From: Oscillospiraceae bacterium
GTDB taxonomy: Bacteria > Bacillota > Clostridia > Oscillospirales > Ruminococcaceae
DNA: 10,414 nt
Direction of reading: 5' to 3'
Assembly: GCA_020024215.1 (NCBI GenBank)
Contig: JAHHUC010000062.1
Coordinates: forward strand, 1 to 10,414
Shown: piece by piece, positions 6,723 to 10,414 of the stretch
Layout of the letters: the number at the start of each line of letters is the position of its first letter
Position numbering within the stretch: position 1 is the first letter of the stretch
Position numbers and translations under genes: made by a program
Notes under the pieces: generated by a model
Database searches by the model: none
What the model was told of the DNA's origin: nothing
Seen by the model: the letters and a program-made list of their open reading frames with translations, nothing else

Positions 6723-7150
6723 TGAGGATACTTGTTATAAACGGACCTAATATAAATATGCTGGGCATAAGGGAGCCTTTGATATATGGCAAGGGAACAT
6801 ATGACGAGCTTTGCAGCATGATATATAAATTCTGCAATGATAAAGGCATATCCGTGCAGCTGTATCAAACCAATCATGAGGGAGATATTGTGGATAAGAT
6901 ACAATCCGCATATGGGAAATTTGACGCAATAGTGATAAATCCGGCAGCTTATACGCATACAAGCATAGCCATATTGGATGCTTTGAAGGCGGTGGGCATA
7001 CCTGCGGTTGAGGTGCATATTTCAGAGCCTGACAGCCGTGAAGAATTCAGACACATAAGCTATATAAGGGATTACTGTGTAAAAACCATAGCCGGAAAGG
7101 GCTTTGATGGTTATATAGAGGCAATAGAATTTTTGATAAAGGGCAGATAA
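6722..7150 (+). CDS. aroQ: 3-dehydroquinate dehydratase, type II
   Basis: A 142-residue type II dehydroquinase, the usual length, which dehydrates 3-dehydroquinate to 3-dehydroshikimate; the family forms dodecamers. Signature residues are all visible: NGPNINMLG (7-15), Arg17 and catalytic Tyr22 in IREPLIYG, NHEG (51-54), INPAAYTHTS (72-81), catalytic His99 in VEVHIS and REEFRH (106-111). It starts in the TAATG that ends aroEK (1-bp overlap), with an AAGGG ribosome binding site just inside the upstream gene, so translation is probably coupled. It is unrelated in fold to the type I AroD enzyme. Despite the shared historical symbol, it is not the AroQ-class chorismate mutase found in PheA. Confidence 0.97.
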   Translation: MRILVINGPNINMLGIREPLIYGKGTYDELCSMIYKFCNDKGISVQLYQTNHEGDIVDKIQSAYGKFDAIVINPAAYTHTSIAILDALKAVGIPAVEVHISEPDSREEFRHISYIRDYCVKTIAGKGFDGYIEAIEFLIKGR

Positions 7151-7152
7151 AA

Positions 7153-8364
7153 ATGAAAGTAGTTATAAGCAAATCAGAACTTAAAGGCACTGTTACTGCA
7201 CCGCCCTCCAAAAGCATGGCACATCGCATGCTTATATGTGCAGGTCTGGCAGAGGGGGAAAGCATTGTTCACAATGTGGCATACTCAGAGGATATACTGG
7301 CGACTCTGGATTGTTTGAGGGCAATAGGTGCTTCATACAGATGTGAGGGTGATACGGTTATTGTCAGGGGTGCAGATAAGAAAAACATACCTGAAAATTT
7401 ATATCTTGGATGCAGAGAGAGCGCAAGCACACTGAGATTTTTTATACCCATATGCTCAGTTTTGGGAAAGAAGGCAATCCTCAGCGGTACAGAAAAGCTT
7501 CTTTCACGCCCTCTTGATGTTTATGAGGGCATATTCAAGTCACAGCACATAGAATTTAAAAATGACGGAAAAAGCGTTTGCTTAATCGGCAGATTGACAG
7601 GCGGAAAATATAAGATAAAGGGAAATGTAAGCAGTCAGTTTATAAGCGGTCTGCTTTTTGCCCTTTCGCTGCTTGATGAGGACAGCACAATAGATATTAT
7701 ACCGCCAATAGAAAGCTCTTCTTACATAGACCTTACCATCAGTGCATTGGAGCAGTTTGGAATACATACAGCTTGGATTGACGAAAGGACGATTTTTGTA
7801 AAAGGAAAGCAAAGCTGTAAGCCCAAAGAGGTGATTGTAGAGGGAGATTATTCAAATGCAGCCTTTTTTGAAGCGCTCAATTATCTGGGAGGAAAGGTCA
7901 GCATAGAGGGCTTAAAGGAGGACAGCATACAGGGGGACAAGGCATATAAGGAATATTTTCCCATGCTCGAAAAGGGAACGCCTACAATACATTTAGGCGG
8001 CTGCCCTGATTTGGGACCTGTGCTTTTTGCTCTGGCAGCAGCTAAAAACGGAGCTGTTTTCACCGGGACAAAAAGGCTTAAACTAAAGGAGAGCGACCGC
8101 TCAAAATCTATGGCACAGGAGCTTAAAAAGATGGGGATATCGGTAAAAATTGAAGAGGATTCCGTACTTGTTTACCCCATAGATTTCAAAGCTCCCACAG
8201 AGATTCTTTGCGGACACAACGACCACAGGATAGTTATGGCGCTCTCTGTGCTTTTAACTCAGGTGGGAGGTACCATTGAAAATGCTGAGGCGGTAAAAAA
8301 GAGCATGCCGGACTTTTTTGAAAAAATGAAATCCATCGGAGCAAGGATGAAGCTTTATGATTAA
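7153..8364 (+). CDS. aroA: 3-phosphoshikimate 1-carboxyvinyltransferase (EPSP synthase)
   Basis: A 403-residue enzyme that joins PEP to shikimate 3-phosphate, the sixth shikimate step and the target of glyphosate. Motifs in order: PPSKS..HR with Lys20 and Arg25, ESASTLR (89-95), SRPLD (118-122), SSQ (160-162), Asp232 in the position of the E. coli catalytic Asp, CPDLG (284-288), KESDR (312-316) and GHNDHR (354-359). It has the two-domain length typical of Gram-positive forms, and all catalytic positions I can match are present. The ESASTLR stretch aligns with NAGTAMR of E. coli, placing Ala91 at E. coli Gly96. The gene starts 2 bp after aroQ, using AAAGGG (7138-7143), and overlaps tyrA by 8 bp. 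Confidence 0.96.
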   Translation: MKVVISKSELKGTVTAPPSKSMAHRMLICAGLAEGESIVHNVAYSEDILATLDCLRAIGASYRCEGDTVIVRGADKKNIPENLYLGCRESASTLRFFIPICSVLGKKAILSGTEKLLSRPLDVYEGIFKSQHIEFKNDGKSVCLIGRLTGGKYKIKGNVSSQFISGLLFALSLLDEDSTIDIIPPIESSSYIDLTISALEQFGIHTAWIDERTIFVKGKQSCKPKEVIVEGDYSNAAFFEALNYLGGKVSIEGLKEDSIQGDKAYKEYFPMLEKGTPTIHLGGCPDLGPVLFALAAAKNGAVFTGTKRLKLKESDRSKSMAQELKKMGISVKIEEDSVLVYPIDFKAPTEILCGHNDHRIVMALSVLLTQVGGTIENAEAVKKSMPDFFEKMKSIGARMKLYD

Positions 8365-9211
8365 CAGAGATATTAAGGTTTTGATAGTGGGCCTGGGTCT
8401 TATAGGCGGGAGCTATGCAAGGGCGCTGATAAAGAAAAAATTTCATGTCACCGCCATAACAAAAGAGCAGAGCTCCATAGATTATGCCATAAAAGAAAAA
8501 ATAATAGATGAGGGTTACAGCTATGTAAATGAGTCTGCTGTAAAGGAGGCAGACCTTGTAATCTTTTCGCTTTATCCTCATGTATTCAAGGACTGGATAA
8601 GCAAAAATCAGCATCTTTTCAAAAGCGGAGCTGTAATAACAGATGTGACAGGAGTAAAGAAAAGCGTGGTGTATGACATTCAGGATATGCTGCGCAAGGA
8701 TGTCGAATTTATAGCAGCTCACCCTATGGCAGGCAGAGAGGTTTATGGGGTTGAAAACAGCACTGAAAAGATATTCTGCGGTGCCAACTATATTGTGGTT
8801 CCCACAAAGAAAAACACGCAGAGGGCGATAAAGCTGTGCGAAGATTTGGGTTTTATTCTGGGCTTTGAGCGTGTATCCATACTCACGCCAAAAGAGCATG
8901 ATAATATTATTGGCTTTCTTTCACAGCTTACCCATTGCATAGCCGTAAGTCTTATGACCTGCTGTGAAAACGAGCATCTTTTCAGCTATACAGGAGATTC
9001 CTTCAGAGATCTTACAAGGATAGCGAGAATAAATGAGGATATGTGGTGTGAGCTGTTTTTGCTAAACAAAAAAGCGCTTACAGAGCAGATGGATATATTT
9101 ATAAAGGAGTTTACAAATCTTAGGGATTTGATAGATGGGGAAAACGAAGAGAAGATAAAGGAAAAAATGCGTTTGTCCACCAAAAGAAGAGCATTGTTTG
9201 ACAAAAAATAA
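8357..9211 (+). CDS. tyrA: Prephenate dehydrogenase
   Basis: A 284-residue enzyme that oxidatively decarboxylates prephenate to 4-hydroxyphenylpyruvate, the tyrosine branch. The N-terminal Rossmann domain has GLGLIGGS (12-19). The catalytic site is in AHPMAGRE (121-128, His122), and the C-terminal helical dimerisation domain carries SQLTH (189-193) and GDSFRDLTRIA (213-223). The length leaves no room for an ACT regulatory domain or a fused chorismate mutase; mutase activity comes from PheA. After the second beta strand the sequence reads TAITKEQ, without the Asp that usually marks NAD preference. The ATG lies 8 bp inside the end of aroA, with AAGGA upstream, so translation is probably coupled. 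Confidence 0.95.
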   Translation: MINRDIKVLIVGLGLIGGSYARALIKKKFHVTAITKEQSSIDYAIKEKIIDEGYSYVNESAVKEADLVIFSLYPHVFKDWISKNQHLFKSGAVITDVTGVKKSVVYDIQDMLRKDVEFIAAHPMAGREVYGVENSTEKIFCGANYIVVPTKKNTQRAIKLCEDLGFILGFERVSILTPKEHDNIIGFLSQLTHCIAVSLMTCCENEHLFSYTGDSFRDLTRIARINEDMWCELFLLNKKALTEQMDIFIKEFTNLRDLIDGENEEKIKEKMRLSTKRRALFDKK

Positions 9212-9231
9212 CAGACAGGGAGAAAATATAA

Positions 9232-10260
9232 ATGAATTTGGAGTTTGAAAGGAAATTGCCCATACCAATGGAGGTAAAGGAGGAATTTCCCCTTTCTAAA
9301 AGGCTTTCTGACATTGTGGACAGAAGAAATATAGAAATCGCTAATATATTCAAGGGCAGGGATGACAGGATAGTGCTTATAATAGGACCTTGTTCAGCCG
9401 ATAATGAGGACAGCGTCTTAGATTATATAACACGTCTTGCCAATGTGCAGGAGAAGGTAAAGGATAAAATTTATATGATCCCCCGCATCTACACCAATAA
9501 ACCCAGAACCACCGGCGACGGCTATAAAGGTATGCTGCATCAGCCTGATCCCAATAAGAAGCCGGATGTTTACAACGGACTTATCGCCATAAGAAAGCTG
9601 CATATGAGAGCGCTTGAGGAAACAGGCTTTTCCTGTGCCGACGAGATGCTTTACCCGGAAAATCACAGATACTTAAATGATGTTCTGGCATATGTGGCAG
9701 TTGGCGCAAGGTCGGTTGAGGACCAGCAGCACAGGCTCACCGCCAGCGGAATAGATTTGCCTGTCGGAATGAAAAATCCCACCAGCGGAGACATTTCTGT
9801 TATGATGAACGCAATCACAGCTGCACAGCATAAACATTCCTTCATATATAGGGGCTGGGCAGTTCATTCACAGGGCAATCCGTTGGCCCATGCTATTTTA
9901 AGAGGATATGTGAACAAACATGGCCAATCAATGCCCAATTATCACTATGAGGATCTTCTTAATCTTGCAGAGAGCTATTCAAACACAGAGCTTTCAAACC
10001 CTGCGGTTATAATAGACACCAATCATTCCAATTCCGGAAAAAAATATTACGAGCAGCCCAGAATAGTAAAGGAGGTGCTGCATAGCTGCAAATACAGCAG
10101 CGACATCAAAAAGCTGGTTAAGGGCTTTATGATAGAAAGCTATATAGAGGAAGGCTCGCAGAGGATAGAAGAGGGCATCTACGGAAAATCCATAACAGAT
10201 GCCTGCCTTGGATGGAAGGACACAGAAAGGCTTATATATGATATTGCAGAAATTCTCTGA
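9232..10260 (+). CDS. aroF: 3-deoxy-7-phosphoheptulonate (DAHP) synthase, class I AroF/G/H type
   Basis: A 342-residue enzyme that condenses PEP with erythrose 4-phosphate, the committed first step of the pathway. It is the AroF/G/H kind: IGPCSA (51-56), NKPRTT (89-94), VGARSVEDQQHR (157-168), KNPTSGD (181-187), DTNHSNSGK (262-270), MIESYIEEGSQ (300-310) and DACLGW (323-328). Metal ligands matching E. coli AroG are Cys54, His265, Glu302 and Asp323. An N-terminal extension precedes the barrel, as in the feedback-regulated E. coli enzymes, but I cannot tell which amino acid, if any, inhibits it. The suffix F is only a label; AroF, G and H cannot be separated from sequence here. It is last in the operon, 20 bp after tyrA, with AGGGAG upstream, and ends in tandem stops TGA TAA. 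Confidence 0.95.
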   Translation: MNLEFERKLPIPMEVKEEFPLSKRLSDIVDRRNIEIANIFKGRDDRIVLIIGPCSADNEDSVLDYITRLANVQEKVKDKIYMIPRIYTNKPRTTGDGYKGMLHQPDPNKKPDVYNGLIAIRKLHMRALEETGFSCADEMLYPENHRYLNDVLAYVAVGARSVEDQQHRLTASGIDLPVGMKNPTSGDISVMMNAITAAQHKHSFIYRGWAVHSQGNPLAHAILRGYVNKHGQSMPNYHYEDLLNLAESYSNTELSNPAVIIDTNHSNSGKKYYEQPRIVKEVLHSCKYSSDIKKLVKGFMIESYIEEGSQRIEEGIYGKSITDACLGWKDTERLIYDIAEIL

Positions 10261-10312
10261 TAACGATGACATTAGATAAAATATCAGGCATATAAAATCT
10301 AAATTCGATAAG

Positions 10313-10354
10313 AAAAAAGAAGATGGGGCTTATTAAGGCTCCATCTTCTTTTTT
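10313..10354 (+). terminator. Rho-independent terminator, apparently bidirectional
   Basis: A 14-bp perfect stem pairs AAAAAAGAAGATGG (10313-10326) with CCATCTTCTTTTTT (10341-10354). It can extend inward through G-U, G-C and C-G pairs to a small loop around TTATTAAG. The right arm ends in six T on the plus strand and the left arm gives six T on the minus strand, so it could stop transcription from either side. It lies 52 nt after the last aro stop codon. The remaining 60 bases to the window edge show no clear feature. Confidence 0.9.
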
Positions 10355-10414
10355 ATAGGTTATATGTCCTGCTCTTATAAGAATATATTTAATTCTTTTT
10401 TATTTCTCCTGCTT

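Larger units (their letters stand above)
2208..10354 (+). other. Aromatic amino acid biosynthesis operon (transcription unit)
   Basis: Predicted single transcription unit from the consensus promoter to the terminator hairpin: pheA-aroB-aroC-aroEK-aroQ-aroA-tyrA-DAHP synthase. Gaps in order are 17 bp, 4-bp overlap, 4 bp, 1-bp overlap, 2 bp, 8-bp overlap and 20 bp, which implies co-transcription and frequent translational coupling. All seven shikimate steps are present, plus chorismate mutase, prephenate dehydratase and prephenate dehydrogenase. The last transamination and all tryptophan-branch enzymes are absent. Confidence 0.85.

Noticed and set aside
8234..8899. 221-codon minus-strand reading frame opposite aroA and tyrA
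   Set aside because: Antisense shadow of two well-supported genes; its Tyr/Cys-rich translation resembles no protein family I know.
10400..10414. Possible last codons (K-Q-E-K-stop on the minus strand) of a gene facing the aro operon
   Set aside because: A convergent gene would suit the bidirectional terminator, but five codons at the window edge are not evidence.

Overview
The window looks like chromosomal DNA of a low-to-moderate G+C anaerobe of the Bacillota, most likely class Clostridia. The grounds are strong GGAGG-type ribosome binding sites, consensus sigma-A-like promoters, heavy use of ATA (Ile) and AGA/AGG (Arg) codons in most genes, and the subtypes of the aromatic-pathway enzymes. 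No family or genus can be named from the sequence alone.

Left part (1-2099, all minus strand). Reading from right to left there is a TetR-type regulator (2099-1530), an OmpR-family response regulator (1457-786), and the first 235 codons of an ABC-transporter ATPase (707 to the left edge, truncated by the window). The ATPase has a Glu in place of the Q-loop Gln, as in the LanF group of lantibiotic or antimicrobial-peptide immunity transporters. The spacer between the response regulator and the ATPase carries four GTCAAGA-like direct repeats spaced 11-12 bp, ending 10 bp before a -10-like element. That is the layout expected of a promoter activated by an OmpR/PhoB-type regulator. The regulator and ATPase use Ile codons very differently from everything to their right, which suggests a separate origin.

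Centre (2100-2262). This 163-bp divergent intergenic region holds back-to-back promoters. One faces left for the TetR gene. The other, facing right, has perfect TTGACA and TATAAT boxes. A GTTAAC-GCT-GTTAAC palindrome lies just after the predicted rightward start point and is a good operator candidate.

Right part (2263-10354, all plus strand). Eight tightly packed genes form one operon that appears to encode the complete shikimate pathway plus the phenylalanine and tyrosine branches. The order is pheA (chorismate mutase/prephenate dehydratase), aroB, aroC, an aroE-aroK fusion, aroQ (type II dehydroquinase), aroA, tyrA, and a class I DAHP synthase. Together they carry ten enzymatic activities, leading from phosphoenolpyruvate and erythrose 4-phosphate to phenylpyruvate and 4-hydroxyphenylpyruvate. 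Genes overlap or are separated by 20 bp or less. A long, near-perfect hairpin with T-tracts on both sides ends the unit.

I see no mobile element, CRISPR array, tRNA or rRNA. Nothing here is a wholly unknown system. The points that deserve a second look are the AroE-AroK fusion, an Ala at the EPSP synthase position equivalent to E. coli Gly96, altered feedback motifs in the PheA ACT domain, the two candidate regulatory sites, and the codon-usage break near 1458-1529.
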